Positions 51,924 to 62,196 are shown, counted from the first letter of the stretch. The stretch is 64,000 nucleotides of DNA from a bacterium (GCA_028282845.1 JANQGY010000001.1:1-64000); one strand, 5' to 3'. Made by a program: numbers and translations. Notes: generated by a model not told the origin, from the sequence alone.

Positions 51924-53228
51924 ATGGAGATAAAATTTAATGGAATTCGTCTATTAAAATATAATCCGGTTAAATTTATTGAATTCCTTCTAATTTTTTA
52001 TATCATATCTGTTATATCATTTTCAATGATACCAATCGGGAATATTGTTTCGCGGCTCATTGGTGTAATCTTGTTTTATACTTTCACGATGCTCATTTTA
52101 GTTGGAAAGAGCAAAATATACATAAATCGTGAGATAATATTATTTTTGATATGGTTTCTGTTCTGCATATTATCAGGTATAGTTGCGTTAAACATAGAAC
52201 TAGTAATAGTAAAAGTTGTTACTATATTTCAACTTATCTTATTCTTTATAGCCGGTTATTCAATTTTCACTCACAGCAAATTCAGTATTAATACTTTATT
52301 CTATTTAATAATATTTTCTGTTTTCGGAATATTTGTGTTTGGATTTATAGCACAATACAATCCGGATGTTTTGGTCACCCAAAATAGAATAACTGCTACG
52401 GCTGGAGATCCAAATGCTTTATCCATTTTAGGAGCATTTGCTTTTATTATTGCGCTATTTCTATTCCAAACCGAACGAAAAAAAATAAGATTAATTTTCT
52501 TGATCCCGATTATTTGTATTATACTTTATGGAATTGTTTTAACCCAATCCCGACAAGGCATCTTATTGGTATTAATTGGAACCATCTTGTACAGTGCGAT
52601 ACAAATCATTCACAAGTATCGGAATGTTGCAAATAAGCAGAATTTTATTTTGAAGCTGACCTTTTATCTATTTGCTCTCGTAGTAATGGTGGTTATTGCC
52701 ATCTATGCCTTCCAACAAACCGAGTATTCCTACCGCATCCAAGCATTTATTGCATTTATTAAAATAAGTATGCAGTCATCAAATGAACATTTGTCAAGGA
52801 TAATTGATTACAGCGCTTATGAGCGACGGAAACTTCTAAAGTACGGAGTGGAGATTTGGCAAGATCACCCCATTTTTGGAATCGGTTTAGATAATTTCCG
52901 TGCCATAATTAAACATTACAATCCGATTGGTAACAGATTATACTCTCATAATAACTACATAGAACTGTTAACAACGATCGGTACGATCGGTGCTTTAATG
53001 TATTACGCAGTATATGTATCAATCTTTACCAAATTGTTTAAACTACAAAAACGATTTAGCCTCGAATCAACTGAATTGAAATTGGTACAATTATTTATCA
53101 CAATTCTTGGTTGTATCATGATTATCGAATTGGTAACAGTAACATATTATTCCAAATTTATCTGGATGCTATTACTAATAATTGTTTCATATTCGGATAA
53201 ATTTCTAAATGAACCAAGCCTATCTTGA
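51924..53228 (+). CDS. O-antigen ligase/polymerase-like protein (Wzy/WaaL)
   Basis: About 434 residues from ATG 51924, ten to twelve TM helices and one large periplasmic loop (about 265-335). The loop has QDHPIFGIGLDNFRAIIKHY and YSHNNYIELLTTIGTIGALM, the Wzy_C/O-antigen ligase signature. In a locus with Wza-, Wzz- and Wzx-like genes it most likely polymerises repeat units; ligase activity cannot be excluded. Its stop overlaps the flippase start (TTGA). Confidence 0.85.
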   Translation: MEIKFNGIRLLKYNPVKFIEFLLIFYIISVISFSMIPIGNIVSRLIGVILFYTFTMLILVGKSKIYINREIILFLIWFLFCILSGIVALNIELVIVKVVTIFQLILFFIAGYSIFTHSKFSINTLFYLIIFSVFGIFVFGFIAQYNPDVLVTQNRITATAGDPNALSILGAFAFIIALFLFQTERKKIRLIFLIPIICIILYGIVLTQSRQGILLVLIGTILYSAIQIIHKYRNVANKQNFILKLTFYLFALVVMVVIAIYAFQQTEYSYRIQAFIAFIKISMQSSNEHLSRIIDYSAYERRKLLKYGVEIWQDHPIFGIGLDNFRAIIKHYNPIGNRLYSHNNYIELLTTIGTIGALMYYAVYVSIFTKLFKLQKRFSLESTELKLVQLFITILGCIMIIELVTVTYYSKFIWMLLLIIVSYSDKFLNEPSLS

Positions 53229-54505
53229 TTAATAAAAAATCAAATAACAGATTTATTTTTAATGTGCTGACGCTTGTATCCGGTACAGCAGTTTCTCAGG
53301 GTATTACCCTTACGGTAATGCCGATACTGACAAGAATTTATACCCCTGAAGAATTTGGTAACTATGCTTTGTATTTAGCAATTGTGTCCACCATATCGGT
53401 AGTGTCAAGTTGGAAATACGAACTTGCCATAATGCTGCCGAAAAAAGATGAAGATGCTCAGGCATTGTTATTTGTTTCATCACTGATTACAATTTTAATG
53501 TCACTCCTGATATTAATTGTGCTGTTCATATTCAGAAATCAGTTAATACAAATATTTGCTAACATTAAAGTATTTATCTGGTTAATTCCTTTAGGAGTTT
53601 TTGGTACTGGAATGTTACAGGTTTTTTCAGCCTGGAACACAAGGAACCAATTTTACCGCAACGTATCAGGATCAAGAATCGTGCAATCCGGTACAACAGC
53701 AATTTCACAATTTTCATTTAGGTCGTTATCAAGTGTCGGTAAGGGGCTTATTTGGGGTAGTATTATCGGTTTTATTCTATCACTTTTAGTTCTTGTGTAT
53801 CGTTCAATCAAAATGAACACTGTTCATCTGAAATCCCTCTCAAAAGACAGAATTTTATATAATATTAAGGAATATAAGAATTTTCCTAAGTACCAAAGCT
53901 TCTCGGTTTTAATTAACTCTTTTTCACAACATTTACCTGTTATGTTGTTAACAATATTCTATTCACCTGTCATAGCAGGATTTTATAGTCTGACTCACCG
54001 TGCTTTAAACACCCCAGCTAGATTAATCGGCGGATCCGTTAGGCAGGTGTTTTATGAAAGAGCATCAAAAATTTATAGTAGTGGTAAGAGTATTAAAAAT
54101 ATCTATGAGAAAGTTACGCTTAATCTAATAAAGGTTACGTTAATACCATATTTGGCAATAGGACTATTCTCACGAGATATATTTTCGATTGTTTTCGGCA
54201 GCGATTGGGTTACTTCAGGAATCTATGCTCAATATATAATATTTTTTATTTTTACAATTACTGTCAATCCGCCATCGGTAATGAGCATTCAAATACTTGG
54301 GATGCAGAAATTTCACTTGAAATATGAATTCTTTCTTGCAATTGCCCGGGCAGTCAGTATTTACGTCGGGTTCAGTTTTTTTAACAGCCATTTTGCCTCG
54401 ATTGGTTTGTTTGCATTGGTCGGACTGTTATTTAATACTTTTTTGATATTGTTTGTGTATAATAAGATAAGGCAGAACACAACGGAACGAGAGTCAATTG
54501 AATAA
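53225..54505 (+). CDS. Polysaccharide flippase (Wzx, MOP superfamily)
   Basis: 426 residues from TTG 53225. Twelve or more TM helices, N-terminal FNVLTLVSGTAVSQGITLTV and ILTRIYTPEEFGNYALY, the standard opening of the lipopolysaccharide biosynthesis/oligosaccharide flippase family. It flips undecaprenyl-linked repeat units across the inner membrane. No ATG is available nearby, so TTG initiation with a 4-bp overlap is the best start. Confidence 0.9.
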   Translation: MINKKSNNRFIFNVLTLVSGTAVSQGITLTVMPILTRIYTPEEFGNYALYLAIVSTISVVSSWKYELAIMLPKKDEDAQALLFVSSLITILMSLLILIVLFIFRNQLIQIFANIKVFIWLIPLGVFGTGMLQVFSAWNTRNQFYRNVSGSRIVQSGTTAISQFSFRSLSSVGKGLIWGSIIGFILSLLVLVYRSIKMNTVHLKSLSKDRILYNIKEYKNFPKYQSFSVLINSFSQHLPVMLLTIFYSPVIAGFYSLTHRALNTPARLIGGSVRQVFYERASKIYSSGKSIKNIYEKVTLNLIKVTLIPYLAIGLFSRDIFSIVFGSDWVTSGIYAQYIIFFIFTITVNPPSVMSIQILGMQKFHLKYEFFLAIARAVSIYVGFSFFNSHFASIGLFALVGLLFNTFLILFVYNKIRQNTTERESIE

Positions 54506-55589
54506 AGCAGAAAACAATAGTACAATTGTATTTATTATCCCAAACTTAAAGATTGGTGGAGCACAAAGGATTTTTGTCAATTATATTAGATCAATAAACA
54601 AGGATAAATTTAACATATATTTAATTCTGATTAACAAAGTCGGCTCATTTATTGATCAGATTCCTTCTCACGTAAATATGATCAATTTAGACAGTAAAAG
54701 GACAAGATTCGGATTTTTAAAATTGTTGAAAAATATCAAAAGAATAAAGCCTGATCTAATTGTTTCAACAACCAACTATTTGAATCTGTTAGTCTTATTT
54801 GCTTCTATATTTGTTTCGAAAGAGACAAGATTTTGTTTATATGAACCATCAATGCCAAGTGCGCAGATTAAAAATAAACATTTCCCAAGGTATTATTTTT
54901 GGCTAATGAGAGTGTTATATACAAGAGCGGATTATATTATTGCTCAAACCGATGAAATGAAAGAAGAAATTATCCGATATTACGCTCAACCAAAAAATGA
55001 TATAATAGTCACAATAAACCCACTCGATAAAGCGCTTATTAACAACCAATTGGATGGTGCGAAAAATCCGTATCTTAATGATAAAATCAATGTTGTAGTG
55101 TCAGGTAGAATAAGCAGAGAAAAAGGACAGGATTTTCTTGTGCGATCTTTTGAAGAGGTTGTCCGAAAGAATGCTAATTTTAAATTAAATATTTTAGGAG
55201 CTATAGGAAATCGGGAATATTATGATGAACTGCTTAAGCTTGTTGACAATTATAATATTAACGAATATGTCGAATTTTTAGGATTTAAAAATAATCCTTA
55301 TCCGTATTATAAATATGCTGATTTACTAGTCTTGCCATCACGTTGGGAGGGTTTACCTAATGTGGTCCTTGAAGCGTTTTTTTTACAAACTCCCGTTGTG
55401 GTTACCAATTGCATACCTTTTTTTAAACGGTTTATCAAAGATGGTAAAAACGGTTATGTTGTGGAGACTGATGATATCACAGGGATGAGTAAGGCAATCC
55501 TCAATTATAGTGAACTCACCGTGGATAAGGAGATCGTACCGGAAGTAAATATGGAACATATATTTAGCAAGATGATTTCCAATGAATAG
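54498..55589 (+). CDS. GT4-family glycosyltransferase
   Basis: 363 residues, TTG start overlapping wzx by 8 bp. GT-B fold: FIIPNLKIGGAQRIFVNYI in the acceptor half and VVVSGRISREKGQDFLVRSF plus LPSRWEGLPNVVLEAFFLQTPVV (EX7E-type) in the donor half. Adds a sugar to the repeat unit; which one is unknown. Overlaps the next gene by 8 bp. Confidence 0.9.
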   Translation: MNKAENNSTIVFIIPNLKIGGAQRIFVNYIRSINKDKFNIYLILINKVGSFIDQIPSHVNMINLDSKRTRFGFLKLLKNIKRIKPDLIVSTTNYLNLLVLFASIFVSKETRFCLYEPSMPSAQIKNKHFPRYYFWLMRVLYTRADYIIAQTDEMKEEIIRYYAQPKNDIIVTINPLDKALINNQLDGAKNPYLNDKINVVVSGRISREKGQDFLVRSFEEVVRKNANFKLNILGAIGNREYYDELLKLVDNYNINEYVEFLGFKNNPYPYYKYADLLVLPSRWEGLPNVVLEAFFLQTPVVVTNCIPFFKRFIKDGKNGYVVETDDITGMSKAILNYSELTVDKEIVPEVNMEHIFSKMISNE

Positions 55590-56697
55590 TATTCTACTCA
55601 TCGGGCAGCCGACAGATAAAACCCGTAAAGGTACGGTCGGTAGCGGTGGTGGTTATGTACGCAATATGCGCGTTTATCTTAAATATTTTCAAGGTGAAAA
55701 TTTTAGAATTGTACCATGTTTCCATACGTCTCGTAAAGAGTATGGATCAAACACATTTTCCAAGTTCCTTAGGTTCCTGATTGATCTAAAACGATTTTTG
55801 TACTGCTTGGTTACTGTTAAGCCCAACGGAATTCATGTTATGGCCCAATATCGCGATGCGTTACCGCGGGAAGTAATGTATATTTTTATTTCTAAAATAA
55901 TCAATAAACCTGTTTTATATGAAATTAAAGCAGGTGCCTTTATTGATGCCTATGCTGACGGATCCAAAATCTATAAGCAGTTAGTCAGATACAGTGTTTT
56001 AAATAGTAAAATCATTTTAGCTGAAGGCAAAAAATATTTGGATTTCTTAATGAATAAATTTGAGATTAGCAGCAATTATTTCCCTAACGTAGTACCTGAT
56101 GAAGAAGTACCGCCCGTCAAAAAGAACCTACTGGTAAACAAAATTATTAAGATATTGTACGTTGGATACTGTTATTACGAGAAAGGAGTGTTTCATTTAG
56201 TTGATGCTGTAAAAATGCTTACGGAGAATAATATCCTAGTTGAGTTAAATTTTGTCGGCGAAGAAGATGACGACTTCAGCGAGTATCTTACGAAGATAAT
56301 GAATACTACCGATAAATTACAAATAAATAGATTTGGCGGTAAACCTCATGAATTTATCTTATCTAAAATGCAGGAATGCGACATTTTTTGTTATCCAACA
56401 TTTCATAGCGGTGAAGGACATAGTAATTCAATAAATGAAGCTATGATGAATACAATGGTAATTATAAGTACAAGAAATGGTTTTCTAAGCGATATACTTA
56501 AAGAAGAATCGGCTTATTTTATAAAGGAGAAAAGTTCGACAGATATATATAACACATTGGTTGAAATCAATAATAATAGGAAATCTGCAAGTGAGAAAGC
56601 AATTAATGCCTATAACAACTTTAATAATAATTATTTATTAAGTGCTAAAATTGACGCTATAAACAACCACTATAATGAATTAGTAAGTAATAAATAA
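55582..56697 (+). CDS. GT4-like glycosyltransferase
   Basis: 371 residues. N-terminal KTRKGTVGSGGGYVRNMRVYL and C-terminal GT-B half with KILYVGYCYYEKGVFHLVDAV, DIFCYPTFHSGEGHSNSINEAMMN (EX7E-like). More divergent than its neighbour but with the same overall GT4 layout. Substrate unknown. Overlaps the sulfotransferase gene by one base (TAATG). Confidence 0.82.
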   Translation: MNSILLIGQPTDKTRKGTVGSGGGYVRNMRVYLKYFQGENFRIVPCFHTSRKEYGSNTFSKFLRFLIDLKRFLYCLVTVKPNGIHVMAQYRDALPREVMYIFISKIINKPVLYEIKAGAFIDAYADGSKIYKQLVRYSVLNSKIILAEGKKYLDFLMNKFEISSNYFPNVVPDEEVPPVKKNLLVNKIIKILYVGYCYYEKGVFHLVDAVKMLTENNILVELNFVGEEDDDFSEYLTKIMNTTDKLQINRFGGKPHEFILSKMQECDIFCYPTFHSGEGHSNSINEAMMNTMVIISTRNGFLSDILKEESAYFIKEKSSTDIYNTLVEINNNRKSASEKAINAYNNFNNNYLLSAKIDAINNHYNELVSNK

Positions 56698-57620
56698 TGC
56701 GTAAAATTATTTTCATAGTCGGCGTTGGTAGGTCGGGAACAACACTATTGCAGAACATGCTGAACAGTCATCCTGAAATTGCTTTTATTCCAGAAATCAA
56801 TTATATGCGACGGTTTCTATTTAACAAGAGATTGCTTAAGAGATTTCGACGGAATAAGGATAGCTTTATTAAGGATCTTGAAAATGATAAATGGATCAGG
56901 CGCTTAGATGAAAATATCTTGAATGATATCAACATAGAAAAAATTGAAGAAACTGATTTTGCCAGTGAACTGTATAAAGCGATTTTAGATGCGAATTGTA
57001 GAATTAATAACAAATCATTCGCGGGCGATAAAGACCCACGCAGTATTGAATTGGTAGGCAAAATCAATAAACGAATAGAAGGCATTTATTGGATTCATAT
57101 TATAAGGGATCCGCGTGATGTTTTATTATCTAAAAGAAATGCAGGCTGGTCAAAAAAAAGTAATACTTTAAAGCACTTGTTTGCCGGCTGTGCTCAATTG
57201 AAATTAGCGACAAAATGGAGCGCAAAATTCCCCGATAATTTTTATGAACTTTATTACGAAGATTTATTACCAAATCCAGAAAAAGAATTAGCACAGCTTT
57301 GTAAAAAATTAACTTTGAAGTATAATCAGGATATGTTGAGTTTTACTGATTCAGCCGAACAATTAATTGCCAAGGACGAATTAGAATGGAAAAAAGAAGT
57401 TTTCTCACCGCTGATTAAAGAAAATCAATCCAAGTGGAAAGAACATTTGGATGTTAAATCAATTGCTTTGACAGAATCATTAGTTGCTCCCGCTTTTAAA
57501 TCATATAATTACAAAAAAACTAATCCGAAAATTAGTTATCTTTTTAAAATTCGATTGTCACTGTTGAAACCGGTTTTTTACATTTTTACGACTTTATACG
57601 TTTGGTATAAGCGGATATAA
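56697..57620 (+). CDS. Sulfotransferase (PAPS-dependent)
   Basis: 307 residues. GVGRSGTTLLQNMLNSHP (residues 9-26) is the 5'-phosphosulfate loop and IHIIRDPRDVLLSKRNAGW contains the 3'-phosphate motif, both PAPS-binding. Family sulfotransfer_1/3. Within a polysaccharide locus it most likely sulfates a sugar of the polymer. C-terminal hydrophobic segment (about 280-302) suggests membrane association. Linked by TAATG overlaps on both sides. Confidence 0.88.
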   Translation: MRKIIFIVGVGRSGTTLLQNMLNSHPEIAFIPEINYMRRFLFNKRLLKRFRRNKDSFIKDLENDKWIRRLDENILNDINIEKIEETDFASELYKAILDANCRINNKSFAGDKDPRSIELVGKINKRIEGIYWIHIIRDPRDVLLSKRNAGWSKKSNTLKHLFAGCAQLKLATKWSAKFPDNFYELYYEDLLPNPEKELAQLCKKLTLKYNQDMLSFTDSAEQLIAKDELEWKKEVFSPLIKENQSKWKEHLDVKSIALTESLVAPAFKSYNYKKTNPKISYLFKIRLSLLKPVFYIFTTLYVWYKRI

Positions 57621-58654
57621 TGATGAGAAATATTACAGGATATAAAGCGCATTGGGCTTCCGGTAACGGGGATGCGGTCTTATCAAAAAATAGTACTATT
57701 TATTATTATAATTATGATGAAAATAATTTTACAAAAATATATAGATTTAAATACCAAAAGCCGTTTTTAGGAATAATCAACCGGGGACCAATTGAAAGGT
57801 TTTTGCGAGGAGGAATTCATCATGTAATAAAAATAAATGATAATTATGTGATTTTTTTTGATCGTAGAATATTCACGCTTCATGGTGGAAAAATTAATTC
57901 CGTATTTGAAATAGAAACCTGTAAACGACCGCTTAATGTCTGTTACAATGCCGAAGAAGGCTCTATTTATTGGGGCGATTATGTCGCAGGCCGCGAAAGA
58001 CTCCCGATCAATATTTACCGTTCAACCAATTTTGGAAAGGATTGGGAAATTGTATATACTTTTTCGCCGGGAATCGTCAGACATATTCATAACATTATTT
58101 ACGATAAATTTAGGAAACATTATTGGATCTTAACCGGTGATACCGATGCCGAAAGCGGGATTTGGGAAACAAGCGATTTTATAAATATTAAACCTGTTTT
58201 AAGTGGTAATCAAAAGTACAGAGCAACTTCTTTAATTCCACTCAAGGAGGGTTTAATTATTCCAACCGATACTGAAGTTATGAGAAATTATATTCAGTAT
58301 TATTCCTATCTTGACAAGACTATAACAAATATCAAGGAAATTCCGGGCAGTTCAATTGCTGCGGATAGAATTAATGAATTTTCATTTGTAGGAACAATGG
58401 TTGAGCCAAGTTCTGTTAATAAATCCCCAAATAGTAATTTATACGTCAGCCAAAATAACAAAGATTGGTTTGAATTATTATCACTGAAAAGAGATATATT
58501 ACCTGTTAAGTACTTTCAATATCCCGCTATAAGTATTCCTAAATATGAGGATAATTATTCAGCTGATAGATATTATTTTAACATAAGAAATATGAAACAA
58601 TATAGTGGTGTACTGATTTTCAAAAAAGATGAAATATTGGAAATCATAAAATAA
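57620..58654 (+). CDS. Propeller-like protein of polysaccharide locus, unknown function
   Basis: 344 residues that I do not recognise as a named family. Features resemble sialidase/BNR-type propellers: repeated short strands with Asp-box-like phrases (NIYRSTNFGKDWEIVYTF, NLYVSQNNKDWFELL) and W-rich turns. No signal peptide, lipobox or TM helix, so it seems cytoplasmic unless exported by another route. It shares a TAATG junction with the sulfotransferase. It could be a glycan-modifying or -binding protein; no catalytic residues can be assigned. Confidence 0.6.
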   Translation: MMRNITGYKAHWASGNGDAVLSKNSTIYYYNYDENNFTKIYRFKYQKPFLGIINRGPIERFLRGGIHHVIKINDNYVIFFDRRIFTLHGGKINSVFEIETCKRPLNVCYNAEEGSIYWGDYVAGRERLPINIYRSTNFGKDWEIVYTFSPGIVRHIHNIIYDKFRKHYWILTGDTDAESGIWETSDFINIKPVLSGNQKYRATSLIPLKEGLIIPTDTEVMRNYIQYYSYLDKTITNIKEIPGSSIAADRINEFSFVGTMVEPSSVNKSPNSNLYVSQNNKDWFELLSLKRDILPVKYFQYPAISIPKYEDNYSADRYYFNIRNMKQYSGVLIFKKDEILEIIK

Positions 58655-58658
58655 ATAA

Positions 58659-59888
58659 ATGAATTCCCTTGAACGGTATATTTATAACCTAGTCCGGTTT
58701 TCTCCAAAGCTGAAGAAAACGATTGTGGATTTATACCAGCTTTTATTTTCAATCATACCGCTTAAGAAATATAAATCAGATTATAAAATTATTGTGCGCG
58801 AAGGCTACTTTTACGGATTTCATGATAAATGTCCTTGGTCCGCGGATAATAAATACTTACTTGCGCATAAATTCAAATTTGATTTAAAAATGCCAGGTTC
58901 AAAAGATAAAGTGGAAATCGGACTTTTTAAAGGAAATGATTTTACGGATTTTGAGTCTTTAGCCACTACCAAAACATGGAATTGGCAAATGGGAGCAATG
59001 CTGCAATGGTTAGGTAGTACTAATAATATCATATATAATGATTTTGATGGTTCCAAACATATCTGCAAGATAATAGATATTAAAGGTAATTTGATCAATA
59101 CATTCGACTGTCCGATTGCTGCTGTGAATCCACAGGGGACATTTGCTCTAAGTCATAGTTTTGTACGGTTAAAGAAAGTAGCGCCAGCTTATGGTTACGC
59201 AAACGGAGAAGAGATTTCAGCAAACGACAATTGCCCGGCTGATGATGGAGTGTTTTTGTTAAATTTTGTAACGGGGGAAAGCAAATTACTTTTTTCTTTA
59301 GAGGATATTACAAGTAATATGAAATATAACAATAATTCATATTATTATTTTACACATTGTTTGTTTTCGCCTGACGGTAAACGCTTTGCTTTTTACCATC
59401 GCTGCGTAAATGAAAATGAGCAAACCTGGACAAGATTATTTACTTGTAATGTGGATGGCAGTGATTTGTTTGAATTTGATTTTTCAGGAGTTGTAACCCA
59501 TTTAGCGTGGCAGGATGAAGACCATCTATTGGCGTACGGTTTAAAAAAAGAAATTGGAGATCACTATTATCTATTAAAAGACAGAACCAACGAGTTTGTT
59601 ATAATCGGTGAACAGGAATTTACGTCGGATGGTCATCCGCAGTACTCACCGGACAGACAATTAATAATAACAGATACATATCCTGATCGGTTCAGGCGGC
59701 AATATTTAATTCGATATGATTTAAGAAACGAAGTCAGAGAAAATATAGCGATCCTAAAATCACCATTAAGATTTACCGGAGATATTCGCTGCGATCTGCA
59801 TCCGCGGTGGGATCGCAAAGGCGAGTATGTGTGTTTTGATTCGGCTCATACCGGCTCGCGATCATTATGTACAATAAAGCTGAAATGA
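58659..59888 (+). CDS. Oligogalacturonate-lyase-like propeller protein
   Basis: 409 residues. The C-terminal two thirds has propeller blades (FSPDGKRFAFYHRCVN, TRLFTCNVDGSDLFEFD, GHPQYSPDRQLIITDTYPD, LHPRWDRKGEYVCFDSAHTG) like TolB/PD40 and oligogalacturonate lyase folds. The first 60 residues are a basic, amphipathic extension (LVRFSPKLKKTIVDLYQLLF) that may bind membrane. No signal peptide. Similar proteins occur in O-antigen clusters, role not known. Together with the gene before it this makes two propellers between the sulfotransferase and the last glycosyltransferase. Confidence 0.6.
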   Translation: MNSLERYIYNLVRFSPKLKKTIVDLYQLLFSIIPLKKYKSDYKIIVREGYFYGFHDKCPWSADNKYLLAHKFKFDLKMPGSKDKVEIGLFKGNDFTDFESLATTKTWNWQMGAMLQWLGSTNNIIYNDFDGSKHICKIIDIKGNLINTFDCPIAAVNPQGTFALSHSFVRLKKVAPAYGYANGEEISANDNCPADDGVFLLNFVTGESKLLFSLEDITSNMKYNNNSYYYFTHCLFSPDGKRFAFYHRCVNENEQTWTRLFTCNVDGSDLFEFDFSGVVTHLAWQDEDHLLAYGLKKEIGDHYYLLKDRTNEFVIIGEQEFTSDGHPQYSPDRQLIITDTYPDRFRRQYLIRYDLRNEVRENIAILKSPLRFTGDIRCDLHPRWDRKGEYVCFDSAHTGSRSLCTIKLK

Positions 59889-61123
59889 GTGACAAGAAAA
59901 TTAGAATATTATTTCTTACACATTACTATCCGCCTGAAACCGGTGGGGCAGCTGCACGAATTAGCGGATTGGCTAAATGGTTGGCAAAGTATGGACATGC
60001 TGTATCGGTGATTACGGGATTCCCTAATTACCCGATGGGAAAAATTTACCCTGGTTATGAAAGTTCATCTGCTAAATATGAAATGGTTGATGGCGTTAAA
60101 GTATATAGGGCAAAAGTTATTGCCGCTTCTTATAAGTCAATAATAGTAAGACTACTAAATTATTTCACTTTACTGATTACTTCGTTATGGATTGGTTTAA
60201 GGAAAAGGAATCAATTTGATATAATTATTGCCAGTTCACCGCCTTTAACAATCGGGATTCTCGGGCATATCCTGTCAGGAATATACCGTATTCCTTGGAT
60301 TTTTGATATTAGAGATATTTGGCCTGATGTTGGTGTTGAAGCAGGTATTATTAAAGAATCAAGTTTCATTAATCGTTGGGGTGGAAAATTAGCAAATTAT
60401 TTGTACAAAAAGGCTGATCGAATTATTCCGGTAACAAAAAGTAAGAAAACGAAGATTGTTCAATATGGATTTGCTGAGGACAAAATATCAATTGTGGAAA
60501 ATGGAATTGATTCAGATATCGTTGAACAGTCGATTATTAAAGACTGGCGAACTGAATATAATCTTGAAGGGAAATTTTTATTAACCTACGCCGGTCTGAT
60601 CGGTAAAGCGCAGGGTGTTCACTACATAATTGAAACCGCTCGATTATTACAGGATACTGATGATATCCATTTTTTAGTTGTGGGCGAAGGAGTGAATAAA
60701 GAAGCTTTAGTAAAAAGAGCCAATAGTTTACAACTGAAAAATGTTACCTTTGTGGATTTGCAACCAAAAGAAATGGTCCCTGCGTTACTCCGGAGTTCTG
60801 ACATAGGTATCATTCCGTTAGTTAATAATAATTTAAAAGATGCAATTCCGTCAAAACTGCTTGAAGCCTGGTCCTGCCAGTTGCCGGTAATATTAATTGC
60901 CGGTGGTGAGGCACAGGAGATAGTTACTGATATAGGTGGTGGTGCTGTTTTAAATTCTAATGATCCGAAAACAATAAAAAAACTAATTATAGAATTAAAA
61001 GACCAACCAAGCAAATTAGAAGAGTTCGGATTGAATGGTTATAACTATGTGATGGAAAACTTGGATCGAAAGCAATTAGCCAGAAAGTTAGAAGAAGTGA
61101 TTTATCAGGTTTTAAGTAAATGA
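59885..61123 (+). CDS. GT4 glycosyltransferase (WbuB/WcaI-like)
   Basis: About 412 residues from ATG 59885, which overlaps the previous stop (ATGA); an ATG at 59867 is possible. N-terminal ILFLTHYYPPETGGAAARISGLA and FPNYPMGKIYPGY are typical of WbuB-type L-fucosamine or related transferases; IDSDIVEQS, TYAGLIGKAQGVHYIIETARL and SKLLEAWSCQLPVI complete the GT-B fold. Acts with wecB, which overlaps it by ATGA. Confidence 0.88.
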   Translation: MSDKKIRILFLTHYYPPETGGAAARISGLAKWLAKYGHAVSVITGFPNYPMGKIYPGYESSSAKYEMVDGVKVYRAKVIAASYKSIIVRLLNYFTLLITSLWIGLRKRNQFDIIIASSPPLTIGILGHILSGIYRIPWIFDIRDIWPDVGVEAGIIKESSFINRWGGKLANYLYKKADRIIPVTKSKKTKIVQYGFAEDKISIVENGIDSDIVEQSIIKDWRTEYNLEGKFLLTYAGLIGKAQGVHYIIETARLLQDTDDIHFLVVGEGVNKEALVKRANSLQLKNVTFVDLQPKEMVPALLRSSDIGIIPLVNNNLKDAIPSKLLEAWSCQLPVILIAGGEAQEIVTDIGGGAVLNSNDPKTIKKLIIELKDQPSKLEEFGLNGYNYVMENLDRKQLARKLEEVIYQVLSK

Positions 61124-62196
61124 AGAAAATAATTCATGTAGTCGGCGCACGCCCCAATTTTATGAAAGCAGCACCGGTATGGAAAGCTATTGAAGATCTG
61201 CAACTGTTCGAGCAAATTTTAGTGCATACCGGGCAGCACTACGATAAGGCGATGTCTGATATATTTTTTAAGGAATTAAATTTACCGAAACCGAATTACA
61301 ATCTTAATATAGGATCGCAGACACATGCCCATCAAACCGCTGCAATAATGATCGGTTTGGAAGATCTTTTACTGAATGTTAGTCCAAACTTAGTGATCGT
61401 TTACGGCGATGTTAACTCGACTGTTGCCGCAGCCTTGGTTTGCAGCAAGATTTATATTCCTTTTGCACATGTTGAGGCGGGATTACGTTCCTTTGATCGT
61501 CGCATGCCGGAAGAAATTAACCGGTTAGTCACCGATCAATTAGCCGATTTACTTTTTACGCCTTCTCAAGATGCCGATCAAAACCTGTTGAAGGAAGGCA
61601 TTAATGATCGTAAGATTCATTTTGTCGGTAACGTAATGATAGATACTCTTAAAAAGTTACTTGCAAAAGCAAATCCACCTGAAAAATATGCCGAACTTAA
61701 CAATTACATTTTAGTTACTCTTCACCGACCATCTAATGTAGATGATGTGACCAATTTAAATTCCATTTTCGATTCTTTAATCGAGGTCAGTAAAACTTTT
61801 CCGGTCATTTTTCCGATACACCCCCGCACTAAAAATGTATTAAAAAAGATTGATATAGATTTAAATAATACGGGCAATTTGCACTTGACTGACCCGATAG
61901 GTTATTTGGAATTTTTGGGACTGATGCAAAATGCCAAAGCGGTCATAACCGATTCAGGCGGTATTCAGGAAGAAACAACGTGGTTGGGAATTCCCTGTCT
62001 AACTGTACGTGAGAACACTGAAAGGCCGGTTACAGTGACAATGGGAACTAATCAATTGATTGGTCTGGATTATCATAAAATTCCACAATCCATACACAAT
62101 ATTGAATTAGATAAAGAGTATGACATTCCTCCCTTGTGGGATGGCTCTTCGGCACGAAGGATTGCCGGAATAATTAAGGACTATTTGGCAGTATAA
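61120..62196 (+). CDS. wecB: UDP-N-acetylglucosamine 2-epimerase (non-hydrolysing)
   Basis: 358 residues, WecB family. Motifs GARPNFMKAAPVWKAIE, HTGQHYDKAMSD, HVEAGLRSFDRRMPEEINR and DSGGIQEETTWLGIPCLTVR are complete. Interconverts UDP-GlcNAc and UDP-ManNAc, supplying ManNAc or, in WbuB-type loci, N-acetylfucosamine precursors. Normal length. Confidence 0.95.
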   Translation: MKKIIHVVGARPNFMKAAPVWKAIEDLQLFEQILVHTGQHYDKAMSDIFFKELNLPKPNYNLNIGSQTHAHQTAAIMIGLEDLLLNVSPNLVIVYGDVNSTVAAALVCSKIYIPFAHVEAGLRSFDRRMPEEINRLVTDQLADLLFTPSQDADQNLLKEGINDRKIHFVGNVMIDTLKKLLAKANPPEKYAELNNYILVTLHRPSNVDDVTNLNSIFDSLIEVSKTFPVIFPIHPRTKNVLKKIDIDLNNTGNLHLTDPIGYLEFLGLMQNAKAVITDSGGIQEETTWLGIPCLTVRENTERPVTVTMGTNQLIGLDYHKIPQSIHNIELDKEYDIPPLWDGSSARRIAGIIKDYLAV

